Below are positions 23,318 through 35,863 of a stretch of DNA of 64,000 bases, in pieces. The stretch is from Cornus controversa (lineage: Eukaryota; Streptophyta; Magnoliopsida; Cornales; Cornaceae), in contig CM048848.1 of NCBI GenBank assembly GCA_026545225.1, forward strand, positions 18,589,353 to 18,653,352, written 5' to 3'. The position numbers were made by a program, and so were the translations under genes. Positions within the stretch are counted from its first letter, which is position 1. Each line of letters starts with the position of its first letter. Below the pieces are notes generated by a model that saw only the letters and a list, made by a program, of their open reading frames with translations, was not told the origin of the DNA and ran no database searches.

Positions 23318-26300
23318 GTTTAGCAAACAATATTAGGGATTTAAATTTAAATAGAATCCTAATCCTAATGAGATTATAACCACTAAATACTCTCTATATA
23401 AATTATGTCTAGGGTTTAATATCGTAGAATATAACCTGAAAATTGTAGAAGCCGAGACGAGAGACAACAGCGACAAAGAGAGTTGCTTAGAATTAAAGAT
23501 GAAAAATTGGAAACAGGCAAGTTGATCTTGCATTATATTTTTGTATATGGTTGTAACTTGCCTATTAATATTACGTAAAATATTTTATATGTTTAAGACT
23601 TCCATTATATAACAGATTGCAACACTGATTGTTTTATTCCTATTAACATCACATATAATTTGGATTAGTAAAGAATGAAATAATTTCAATCAGTCGAATA
23701 TTTTGCTATGTTTGTGTATATATAGATATGTATAGCCCCTTCGTGTATATAATTGTCAGCTATGTGTAATATATGATATAAATGTATATGGACTAAATTA
23801 TATTTATATTTAGGATACTGATATGTAGTGACGGTATATGTTCAAAATTATATTTGGGATACAATGCGGTGATGTTCAGTGATTCTATATGTACAGAATT
23901 ACATTTAGGTTAAAATGGGGAGATATGTACTTGCGGTATATTATATATTTTACAATGTGGGTGATGTGATGTGTATATATAGAATTATATTTAGGATATA
24001 AAATTTTGGGATTCGGTGATGTGTAGCAATTCTATATGTACAGAATTGCATTTAGGTTAATATGTACTTACGGGATATAATTATATTTTATAACGTGATA
24101 ATTATATTTTATAACGTGGTGATACATAGTGCCCTTATATATACCTTATATTTAGGATGCATTGTATAACATGGGGTGATATGTATTATATTTAGGATAC
24201 AATGTGTACAAAATTATTTAGGATATAACGTTGTGATACGTAATGACGCTATATATACCTTATATTTAGGATACAATGTGTATTTGCGTTATATGTACAA
24301 AATATAATATAGTGACCCTAGAATCCTTATATTTAGGATACAATGTGTATTTGGGTTACAATCCTTATATTTAGGATACAATGTGTATTTGGGTTATATG
24401 TACAGAATATAACATAGTGACCTTACAATGTGTAGTTGTGGCCCTACAATGTATAGTTGGAGAGTATAGTTACAGAATTCTATTTAGGTTACAAGGTGAC
24501 TAACTAAAGATGCATATAGAACTATATTTAGGATACAATATACAAGGTGGTGGATGTGCAGTCGAAACAAACAATCACACTCTACCATGACCTGAAATTT
24601 AGATGACTTCAGTAGATACATGTCCTGAAATTTAGATGACTTCAATAGATACATGTCCTAAATTGATATATTAAGTAATTCTTTTATATCAATATTTGAT
24701 TTGAGTTTTGAGACTCAAACTAAGAGAATGATGTAAATTTTGAAAGCCTAATGTAACAGAAGTGGTCATTTATAAAGAATTTGAAAACCACTCCGATGTT
24801 CTGTTATATATCTAGATAGTTCTTGTAATAATTTTAGATACTTTCTAGATATTGGGTAGTGTAGATATTTTTTAATAAAAATCTTGTGAAAATACAACCT
24901 GAATTATTTTGATGGTTTGTGATGGTATATTTAATTTTTTTTAGTAGTTTAAATTAGAGAAATTTAGGAGAAAATATTGTAAATATTCTAGAAATGATGA
25001 AAAGTCCAGGAATAATGTTTTTGAGCATAACTAACCTATTTATGTGAAATATTTGAATTGAGAGTGAGTCAGGTGGTGAAATCGATTTAAAACTCGATAA
25101 AGGCTTGTTTACGAAAATAAAATGATAAGAAATTAGATTCTGAAATTTTACCGAGATCTATATTTGAGATTAAAGAACCTTCACAAATTTTTGTACTCTC
25201 ACTAGTTACGTCTTGTCTGATTTGAGTAATAATTAAAGTGTATAGAAACACGTTGATCGATTATTGATTAAATTTTCTTACTGTTGTTGACTGCTTTGAG
25301 TAATGATTAAAGTGTATAGAGATACATTGATTATTGATTAAATTTGTTTAATGTTGCATATGTTTGATAAATCAGCATAATTGGTAATTAATGGATGTTA
25401 TCTGATTAGTCGGAGGGTAGTCCGGGACTAACCCTATGAGGACTTTGATAGGCATGGTCCGGGACCAGCCTATTTGGAAGTGCACTATCCTTTTTGTATG
25501 GCCATAGGATTCAGCATACCCTTATTATGTGGACGTGGTCCGGGACCATCTGGGTGAGTAGACGTACAAGCCCAGCCACATGTGTGATTTTGATAGTCCG
25601 GGACTATGCGATGCACACCATTTTTGTTGGCTGAGCTAGCCATTTATTGGAGGGGAGCCCGGGACTCATGTGAGATATGTGAGAAGTTAATAAGAATTAA
25701 ACAGGATGTTGAATTGATTTATGGTTCATAATTGAGATAATTGTGACATAAATTAAATGGCAAGAACTTGGAGTTTTGATATGGTAATTAGTGTGTTATT
25801 AATTGTTATATGATATTGACGATGGTAACGTATGAAAATTATAAAATGACTTGAGATGAGTTATACGTGATCCATGCATTATATATGAGATTGTGCATTT
25901 TTTTTTTATTAATGTTTGATTAAATTATCTGTCATTGAGGTAATATAATTGGTTGTTGCGAGTTACTTTTATATATGAGAATATAAGGTCGAATCAATTT
26001 GCTGAGCAGGGAATGTGTTTAGCAATCCCTTGTTGAGCTTGTGAGCTCACTCTTTAACAATTTTCAGGTACTCGTTGGGTATGCATGTGAAAGAGACCAA
26101 TGGTGGAGATGGAGATCATCTAATTAGTTTAGTACTTCTGTTATTGAGAACTCATGTAATAAGGATGAAGTTAGTTGGTGAAATTTGATTAGTGTTGATG
26201 TATGGATTTAGTTAGTATTTAATGGAATTATTGAATGAAGATGATTTCATTTAAGGTTTTGTGATTAGTTGTGGATGTTATATTTAAATCATGCACTAAA

Positions 26301-26349
26301 TTTAAGTATGGGACTAGAGTTTCCTATGTTTAAATTTGGGGGCGTGACA
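23196..26349 (+). mobile_element. Solo LTR (3,154 bp) of a chromovirus-like element
   Basis: It starts tgtaatatcc and ends gggcgtgaca, the terminal words of Tekay/Del-like LTRs, and is flanked by perfect 5-bp duplications AACAG (23191-23195 and 26350-26354). Joining the flanks restores the satellite word attaacagactatg. A probable transcribed leader lies near 23440-23530, including ggcaagttgatc. 23810-24540 is built from a repeated tatatttaggatacaatgtg word, and 25400-25690 has five or more gtccgggac words. There is no internal coding region or second LTR, so recombination between LTRs removed the rest. Confidence 0.93.
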
Positions 26350-29300
26350 AACAGACTATGTTTTCTAAACCCCAAACCCCGAATTCCAAAACTGAAAACC
26401 ACGAAACCCCAATCCCAAACCCTTATGTAGTATAAATAATAATATATTGAATAAATATCTAATAAACAATGTTGCATAAATAATAATTTTTTTAACAAAC
26501 TATATAACTAATAATGAACTATGAAGTATAAATAATAAATTACTTAGTAACTATCTAACTAATAATTAACTATGTATCTTAAATAAGAATTTATTTAACA
26601 TCCTATATAACTAATAATAAACAATGAAGCATAAATATTAAATTAGTTAACTAACTATCTAACTAATAATTAACTATGTTGCATAAATAATAATTTATTA
26701 TTAACTAATTTTTTTTTAACATAAATAATAAACTAAACTAAAACCGAACCAGAACAACAAATCCGAAACTGAAAACCAAAAATCCGAACAAGAAAACTCG
26801 AATCCCCAGACCCCAAACAAAGTATATATTTAAAAGAATATTTAACAAATAATAAATCATAACTCCTAAACCCAAAACCCCAAACTCCAAACCATATAAC
26901 TAATAATAAAGTATTTAGCATAAGTAATAGCTTATTTAATAGATTAAATAACTAATTATGAATTATGAAATATAAATAATAAGTTATTAAACTAACTATC
27001 TAATTACTAAGGAATCATTTAGCTTAAATAATAATTTATTTGACAAACTATATAATTAATAACAAATATGGATCATAAAAAGTAATTTATTATGAATTAA
27101 AAAATATTTAACAAAAATAATAAACTCAACTAAAGCTGAACCAAAACTCCGAATCCTAAGCCACAAACCTAGAACCTGAAACACGAAAACCCAAATCTCA
27201 AACAAACCATGTAATTAACAGACTATGTAACTAATAATAAAGCCTAAATTCTATTCCGCAAACCCCAACTCCCCAACCTCAAAACCCTGAAACCCACCCT
27301 AACCCTTATGCAGTATAAATAATAATGAACTATGAAACATAAATAATAAATTACTTAACTAAATATCTAAAACATAATTGACTACATATATTAAATAATA
27401 ATTTATTTAACAAACTATGTAACTAATAATAAACTATGTAGTATAAATAATAACTTATTTAACAGACTAAATAACTAATTATGAACTATGAAGCATAAAT
27501 AATAAGTTATTAAACTAACTATTTAATTATTAAGGAGTGGTAGCTTAAACAATAATTTATTTAACAAAATATATAATTAATAATATATATGTATATTGAA
27601 TAATAATATATTATGAATTAAAAAATATCTAACATAACTAATAAAATAAACTAAAGCCGAACCGAAACTCCGAATCCTAAACTACAAACCTAGAACCTGA
27701 AACATGAAAACCCAAATCATAAACCTCAAACAAACCATGCAATTAACAGACTATGTAACTAATAATAAAGCCTAAATTCTAAACGGCAAACCCTGAATCC
27801 CCAAACTCAAAATCCTAAAACCCTAATCCCTAACCCTTATGTAGTATAAATAATAATGAATTATGAAGCATAAATAATAAATTACTTAACTAACTATCTA
27901 ACAAATAATAGACTATGTAGCTTAAATAATAACTTATTTAACAAACTATATAATTAATAATAAACTATGTAGCATAAGTAATAATTTATTATTAACTAAA
28001 ACATTTTTAACATAAATAATAAGCTAAACTAAAGCCGAACCAGAACCCCAAATCTGAAACCCAATCCTAAAACCCGAAACACGAAAACTCAAATCCCCAA
28101 ACCCCAAAAAAACTATAAAATTAAAAGACTATTTAACTAATAATAAATCCTAACTCCAAACCCCAAACCCCGAATACACAAACTCTAAACCCCAATCCCT
28201 AAACCCTATGAATCATAAATAATAATATAATATTAAATACAAATTATGTTACATAAATAATAAGATATTATTAATTAAAAACTAATTAACATAAATAATA
28301 TACTAAACTAAAGTCGAACCGGAACCCCGAATCCAAAACCCCATAACTAAAATCCAAATCTCCAAACCCAAACAAACTATTTAACTAAAAGAGTTTTTAA
28401 TTAATAATAAATAATAATTTGTTTAACAAACTATGTAGCATAAATAATAATTTATTTAACAGACTAAATAACTCATTATGAACTTTGAAGCATAAATAAT
28501 AAATTATTTAACTAACTATCTAACTAATAAGGAACCATATAACTTAAATAATAATTTATTTAACAAACTATATAATTAATAATAAATATGTATCATAAAT
28601 AGTAATTTATTATGAATTAAAAAATATTTAACATAAATAATAAATAAACTAAAGCCGAAACGAAACTCCGAATCCTAAACCACAAACCTAGAACCCGAAA
28701 CACGAAAACCCAAATCTCAAACCCCTAACAAACTATGTAATTAATAGATTATGTAACTAATAATAAAGCCTAAATTCTAAACCCCAAGCCTTGAATCCCC
28801 AAACTCAAAACTTCGAAACCCAATCCCTAACCCTTGTGTAGTATAAATAATAATATATTAAATAAATATCTGATAAACTATGTAGCGTAAATAATAATTT
28901 ATTTATCAGACTACATAACTAATAATGAACTATGAAGCATAAATAATAAATTACTTAACTAAATATCAAACAAATAATTGACTACGTAGCTTAAATAATA
29001 ATTTATTGAACAAACTATATAATTAATAATAAGCTATGTAGCATAAATAATAATTTATTATTAACAAAAAACCTTTTAACATAAATAATAAACTAAACTA
29101 AAGCCAAACCAGAACCCCGAATCTGAAACCCCAAACCTAAAACCCGAAACACGAAAACTCAAATTCCCAAACCCCAAAAAAACTATATAATTAAAAGACT
29201 TTTTAACTAATAATAAGTTCTAAATCCTAAACCCCAAACCCCGAGTTCACAACTCCAAACCCCAATCCCTAAACCCTATGAACCATAAATAATAATATAT

Positions 29301-29589
29301 TATTAAATACAAATTATGTAGCATAAATAATAACTTATTAATAATTAAAAACTAATTAACATAAATAATATACTAAACTAAAGCCGAACCGGAACCCCGA
29401 ATCTAAAAGCCCATAACTAAAATCCGAAATATGAAAACCCAAATCCCCAAACCCAAACAAACTATTTAGCTAAAAGTGTATTTAATTAATAATAAATAAT
29501 AATTTATTTAACAAACTATGTAACTAATAATAAACTATGTAACATAAATAATAATTTATTTAACACACTAAATAACTAATTATGAACTA
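26350..29589. repeat. Satellite array, segment 3
   Basis: Array continues after the solo LTR. Block types run 2 (26742), 1 (27135), 1 (27655), 2 (28034), 3 (28312), 1 (28653), 2 (29102), 3 (29382). The 1-1 step with 520-bp spacing is a missing 2-3 part, an internal deletion of the higher-order unit. Telomere-like cccaatccctaaaccctatga words occur near 28195 and 29265. It ends at the LINE tail. Confidence 0.92.
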
Positions 29590-31165
29590 CCACAACAACA
29601 ACAACAACAACTAGGCCTTTTCCCAATTACTTGGTGTTGGCTACATGAATTCGATGTTTCCATTCCGCTCTATTTAAAGTCATCTCCTCAGCTAATCCAC
29701 ATGCTATCATATCTTTTTTTACTACCTCTACCCATGTTAGCTTCGGTCTTCCTCTTCCCCTAGCATTGCCCTCAATTTGTACCATGTCACTTTTCTTGAC
29801 CGGCACAGTTAAAGGTCTTTTTTGCACATGTCCAAATCATCTTAACCGATTTTTTCTCACTTTATCTTCAATTCGTGATACACCAACCATCTCTCGAATG
29901 TGTTCATTTCTAATTATATCCTTTCAAGTCTTCCTGCACATCCATCTTAACATTCGTATTTCTGCGACATTCACTTTATGCAAATGTTGTTGCCTAGCTT
30001 CCCAATATTCGATACCATAAAATATGGCTGGTGTAATAGTTGTTCGATAAAACTCCCCTTTCAATCGTAAGGAGATATGCCTATCACACAATATACTAGA
30101 TACACCCCTCCATTTAACCCATCTTATCTTGATTCTATTATTAACGTCATATCTAATTTCTCCCTCATTTTTGAATAATTGAGCATAAACAGCGAAAATG
30201 TTCACTTTTTTGTACCTCTTGATTCTCAATCCGCATTACATCCTCATTTGTCCTTCTAGATTTACTAAAGTTACACTCCATGTATTCAATTTTGTTTCGA
30301 CTTATCTTAAACCCTTTTAGTTCTAAAGCTTCTCTCCAAACCTCCAATTTGGCATTAAACTCCTTCTCTAGTCTCATCAACTAAAACAATATCATCGACA
30401 AAAAACATACATCACGAAATATCATCTTGGATATGTCTTGTCAGCTCATCCATCACTAAAGCAAAGGGTATGGATTTAATGCTGACCCTTGGTGTAAGCC
30501 TACAGTGATTGAAAATTCGCTTGTTTCCTCTATAGGCGTTCTCACTATAGTTACATACCCTTCATACATATCCTTAATTGTGTCGATATATCCCTTTGTG
30601 ACTCATTTCTTTTCTGAAACCCTCCATATTGGCTCTCTAGGTACCCTATCATAGGCTTTTTCCAAATCAAAAAAAATAATATAGAGATCTCTCTTCTTCT
30701 CTCTATATCTTTCTATTAGTCTCCTTAACAAGTGAATAGCCTCCATCGTTGACCTACTCGGTATGAATCCAAATTGATTCTCCGACACTTTCGTCTTTGA
30801 TCTTAGGTATTGTTCAATCATTCTCTCTTAGAGTTTCATAGTGTGACTCATTAATTTAATACCACGATAATTATTACAACTTTGTACGTCTCCTTTATTT
30901 ATATATATATGTACAAGAAAACTTTGACGCCACTCATCTAGCCTTCTCTTAGTTTTTAAAATTTTATTAATCAACTTTGTTAGCCAAGACAAGCTAACTT
31001 CTCCTAGACACTTCCACACCTCAATAGGAATGCCATCGGGTCCTAAAGCCCTTCTCGATTTCATCTTCCTTAAGACATTCCTAACCTCACACTCCTTGAT
31101 CCTACGGTAAAATATAGCATCTCTAACATTTTCCTCCTCACCTAAACTTCTTATATGGTTTTATT
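29590..31165 (-). mobile_element. 5'-truncated RTE-like LINE with (TTG)n tail
   Basis: A non-LTR retrotransposon on the minus strand inserted in the satellite. Its 3' end (left side) is a short (TTG)n run instead of poly-A, typical of RTE-clade LINEs, which end in short tandem repeats. The right side stops at about 31160, after the N-terminal part of the reverse transcriptase; endonuclease coding is missing, so it is truncated at its 5' end, as LINE copies often are. Satellite sequence resumes at about 31166. Confidence 0.85.
29627..31064 (-). pseudogene. RTE-like LINE reverse transcriptase (broken)
   Basis: Read from right to left: RALGPDGIPIEVWK (31050 region) is the opening RT motif, followed by NYRGIKLMSH (about 30850), ENQFGFIPSRSTMEAI (about 30760) and FFDLEKAYDRVPRE (about 30650), which includes the first catalytic Asp. 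The YxDD region near 30390 is disrupted (ttgtcgatgat visible on the minus strand) and frames change several times. The C-terminus near 29627-29827 has RGRGRPKLTW and a terminal W-rhRI segment, common in this LINE group. At least three frame changes make it non-functional. Confidence 0.85.
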
Positions 31166-32115
31166 TAACAATTTCTCAAAATAGTAATTTATTATGAATT
31201 AAAAAATATTTAACATAAATAATGAACTAAATTAAAGTTGAACCGAAACTCCGAATCCTAAGCCACAAACCTAGAACCCAAAACACGAAAATCCAAATCC
31301 CAAACCTCAAACAAATTACGTAATTAACAGAATATGTAACTAATAATAAACCCTAAATTCTAAACCCCAAGCCTCGAAACTCCAAACTCAAAACCCCGGA
31401 ACACCAATCCCTAACCCTTATGCAGTATAAATAACAATATATTAAAGAAAAATATCTGATAAACTATGTGGCATTAAATAATAATTTATTTAACAGACTA
31501 TATAACTAATAATGAACTATGAAACGTAAATAATAAACTAATTAACTAAGTATCTGCCTAATAATTTACTACATAGCTTAAATAATAATTTGTTTAACAA
31601 ACTATATAATTAATAATACACTACGTAGCATAAATAATAATTTATTATTAACTAAAAACTTTTTAACATAAATAATAAACTAAAATAAAGCCGAACTAGA
31701 ACCCCGAATTTGAAACCCTAACATAAAACCCGTAGCACGAAACTCGAATTCTCAAACGCCAAACAAACTATATAATTAAAAACTATTTAACTAATAATAA
31801 AACCTAAATCCAAAATCCAAAAACTTGAATTCACAAACTCCAAACCCCGAAACCCTAATCCCTAAACCCTATGAAACATAAATAATAATATATTATTAAA
31901 TACAAATTATGCTAATAAAAAATAATTTATTACGAATTAAAAACTAATTAACACAAATAATAAACTAAACTAAATCCGAATCCAAAACCCCAAAACTAAA
32001 CCCGAAATACGAAAACCCGAATCCCCAAACCCAAACAAACTATTTAATTAAAAGACTATTTAATTAATAAAAAATAATAATTTATTTAACAAATTATGTA
32101 ACTAATAATAAACTA
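31166..32115. repeat. Satellite array, segment 4
   Basis: Blocks type 1 (31234), 2 (31688) and 3 (31975) in order, with telomere-like ccctaaaccctatga near 31862. It ends in aactat, where the plastid-derived fragment starts. Confidence 0.9.
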
Positions 32116-32390
32116 TTCATATAGTTCCGTATTTCAAAAAAAAAAAAAAATCATTTAAGTGCAATAACCACACCCAGTGCTATTTTTACCCAAGGCTTTG
32201 CTACTTCAGGTCTTTTAACTGAAATACATCAATCCGAAATATTAGTACCGGCTCTCCAATCGGAGTGGTTAATAATGCACGTAAGTATGATGGTAGTGGA
32301 CTATGCAGCTCTTTTATGTGTATCATTATTATCAGTAGCGCTTCTAGTCATTACATTTAGAAAAGATATAAAGATTTTTTGTAAAAGCAA
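32116..32390 (+). pseudogene. Plastid ccsA fragment in nuclear satellite (NUPT)
   Basis: From 32152 the sequence reads without a stop for 80 codons as part of CcsA, the plastid membrane protein for attaching haem to c-type cytochromes. Telling stretches are [32 protein letters not shown] and [13 protein letters not shown]. An A-rich run at 32136-32150 corresponds to the Lys-rich stretch that precedes it in the gene. Both ends are abrupt and about 20 bp of satellite unit is missing at the site, as in end-joining capture of organelle DNA. It has a few likely changes and no regulatory context, so it is not functional here. Confidence 0.92.
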
Positions 32391-35300
32391 CTTATTTACC
32401 GGACTAAATAACTAATTATGAACTATGAAGCACAAATAATAAATTATTAATTGAACTATTTAACTAATAAGGAACCAAATAACTTAAATAATAATTTATT
32501 TAACAAATTATATAATTAATAATAAATATGTATCATTAATAGTAATTTATTAGGAATTAAAAAATATTTAACATAAATAATAAACTAAACTTAAGCCGAA
32601 CTGGAACCCGAATCTAAAACCCCAAACCTAATACCCGAAACACGAAAACTCGAACTCCAAAACCCTAAACAAACTATATAATTAAAAGACTATTTAACTA
32701 ATAATAAATCCTAATACCTGAACCCCAAACCCGGAATTCACAAACTCCAAACCGTAAAACCCAATCTCTAAACCCTATGAAGCATAAAAAATAATATATT
32801 ATTAAATACAAATTATGTAACATAAATAATAATTTATTATGAATTAAAAACAAATTAACATAAATAATAAACTAACTAAAGCAGAACTAGAACCCCGAAT
32901 CCATAACCCCAATCCTAAAACCCAAAACACGAAAGCCCGGATCTCTAAACCCAAACAAACTATGTAATAAAAAAAACTATTAAGTTATTAATAAATAATA
33001 ATTTATTTAACAAACTATGTAACTAATAATAAACTATGTAACATAAATAATAACTTATTTAACAGACTAAATAACTAATTATGAACTATGAAGTATAAAT
33101 AATAAGTTATTAAACTAACTATCTAATTACTACAGAGTGGTAGTTTGAATAACAATTTATTTAACAAACGATGTAATTAATAATAAATATGCATATTGAA
33201 AAATAATTTATTATGAATTAAAAAATATTTAACATAAATAATAAACAAAACTAAAGCCGAACCGAAACTCCGAATCCTAAACCACAAACCTAGAACTCGA
33301 AACACAAAAACCCAAATCCCAAACCTCAAACAAACCATGTAATTAACAGACCATGTAACTCATAATAAAGCCTAAATTCTAAACCACAAACCCCAAACTC
33401 CAAACTCAAAATACCAAAACCCCAATTCCTAACCCTTATGCAGTATTAATAATATATTAAATAAATATCTGATAAACTATGTAACATAAATAATAATTTA
33501 TTTAACTGACTTTATAACTATCAATGAACTATGTATCATAAATAATAAATTACTTAACTAACTATCAAACAACAATTGACTACGTAACTTAAATAATAAT
33601 TTTTTTAACAAACTATATAATTAATAATAAGCTATGTAGCATAAATAATAATTTATTATTAACTAAAAACTTTTTAACATAAATAATAAACTAAACTAAA
33701 GCCGAACCAGAACCCCGAATCTGAAACCCCAAACCTAAAACCTAAAACACGAAAACTCAAATTCCCAAACCCGAAAAAGACTATATAATTAAAAGACTTT
33801 TTAACTAATAATAAATTCTAACTCCTAAACCCCAAACCCCGAGTTCAGAAACCCTAAACCCCAATCCCTAAACCCAATGAATGATAAGTAATAATATATT
33901 ATTAAATACAAATTATGTAGCATACATAATAACTTATTATTAATTAAAAATAATTAACATAAATACTATACTAAACTAAAGTCGAACCGTAACCCCAAAT
34001 CTGAAACCCCATAACTAAAATCCGAAATACAAAAAGCTGAACTCCCAAACCCCAACAAACTATTTAACTAAAGACTATTTAATTAATAATAAATAATAAT
34101 TTATTTAACAAATTATGTAACTAATAATATACTATGTAGCATAAAAGATAATTTATTTAAAGGACTAAATAACTAATTATGAACTCCGAAGCATAAATAA
34201 TAAATTATTAAACTAACCATCTAACTAATAAGGAACCATATAACTTCAATAATAATTTATTTAACAAACTATATAATTAACAATAAATATGTATCATTAA
34301 TAGTGATTTATTATAAATTAAAAATATTTAACATTAATAATAAACTAAACTAAAGCCGAACCGAAACTCCGAATCCTAGACCACAAACCTAGACCCAAAA
34401 CACGAAAACCCATATCCCTAACCCCAAACAAACTATGTAATTAATAGACTATATAATTAATAATAAAGCCTAAATTCTAAACCACAAACCCCGAAACCCC
34501 AATCCCCAACCCTTATGCAGTATCAGTAAAAATATATTAAAGAAATATCAGATAAAATATGTAATATTAAATAATAATTTATTTAGCAGACTATCTAACT
34601 AATAATGAACTATGAAACGTAAATAATAAATTAGTTAACTAACTATCTAACTAATAATTGACTACGTAGCTTAAAAAATAATTTAGTTAACAAACTATAC
34701 AATTAATAATAAACTATGTAGCAAAATAATACTTTATTATTAACTAAAAACTTTTTAACTGAAATAATAAAGTAAACTGAGGCCGAACTAGAACCCTGAA
34801 TCTGAAACCCCTAGCGTAAAACCCGTAATACGAAAACTCGAATTTCCAAACCCCAAACAAACTATATAATTAAAAGACTACTTAACTAATAATAAATTCT
34901 AAGTCCAAAACCCCAAACCCCGAATTCACAAACTCAAAATCCCGAAACCCCAATCCATAAACCCTTTGAAGCATAAATAATAATAGATTATTAAATACAA
35001 ATTATGCTAATAAATAATAATTACTAATTAACTTAACTAATAAACTAAACTAAATCCGTATCCAAAACCCCAAAACTAAAACCCGAATCCCCAAACCCAA
35101 ACAAACTATTTAATTAAAAGACTATTTAATTAATAATAAATAAGAATTTATTTAACAAACTATGTAACTAAAAATAAACTATGTAGCATAACCAATAACT
35201 TATTTAAGAGACTAAATAACTAATTATGAACTATGAAGCATAAATAATAAATTGTTAAACGAACTATCTAACTAATAAGGAACCATATAACTTAAATAAT

Positions 35301-35619
35301 AATTTGTTTAACAAATTATATAATTAATAATAAATATATATCATAAATAGTAATTAATTATGAATTAAAAAATATTTAACATAAATAATAAACTAAACTT
35401 AAGCCGAACCGTAACCCCGAATCCTAAACCTCAAACCTAAAATCCGAAATACGAAAACCCAAATACCCAAACCCCAAACAAACTATGTAATTAAAAGACT
35501 ATGTAACAAATAATAAAGTTTAAATTCTAGAAACCCCAATTCCTATCCCTTATGCAGTATGAATAATAATTTATTGAATAAATATCTGATAAACTATGTA
35601 ATATAAATAATAAATTATT
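32391..35619. repeat. Satellite array, segment 5
   Basis: The longest uninterrupted part, about 3.2 kb. Block order is 2 (32595), 3 (32880), 1 (33255), 2 (33698), 3 (33980), 1 (34352), 2 (34790), 3 (35052), 1 (35400). Equivalent positions recur every 1.04-1.10 kb, for example the cccttatgcagta word at about 33433, 34510 and 35547. It ends at aaattattg, followed by unrelated sequence. Confidence 0.93.
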
Positions 35620-35858
35620 GGGAAATGTTAAACTTCATGAAATTATTTCAAGGGCCTTAATCTGGACAAACTACCACTTGATTAAAGAAACTCAAATATC
35701 CAGCCACATCAAGAAGTTTTTAGTCATTTACTTTTTTTATTGACAGCTAGGATCTGAGTTCTACTAAAGAATTATAGAGCACACAATATGGAAAAAATAT
35801 TCTTGGACAGGTGAGAGAGAGCCAAGAAGTCCTTCACTTTGCTGCCCCTTTCGTACTG
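35620..35858. other. Non-repeat sequence between satellite and Athila-like element
   Basis: About 240 bp of unique-looking DNA. It joins, across the Athila insertion, with the sequence after 46955. No exon could be supported. Confidence 0.5.
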
Positions 35859-35863
35859 GTCAT

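Noticed and set aside
23333..23533. 66-codon minus-strand frame
   Set aside because: Falls inside the solo LTR; no motif.
19087..35619. True telomere or interstitial telomere array
   Set aside because: The telomere-like words are single or double and scattered within a long complex unit; no run of perfect heptamers.
19087..35619. CRISPR-like array
   Set aside because: Repeats are long, AT-rich, variable and without unique spacers; the context is a plant nuclear genome.
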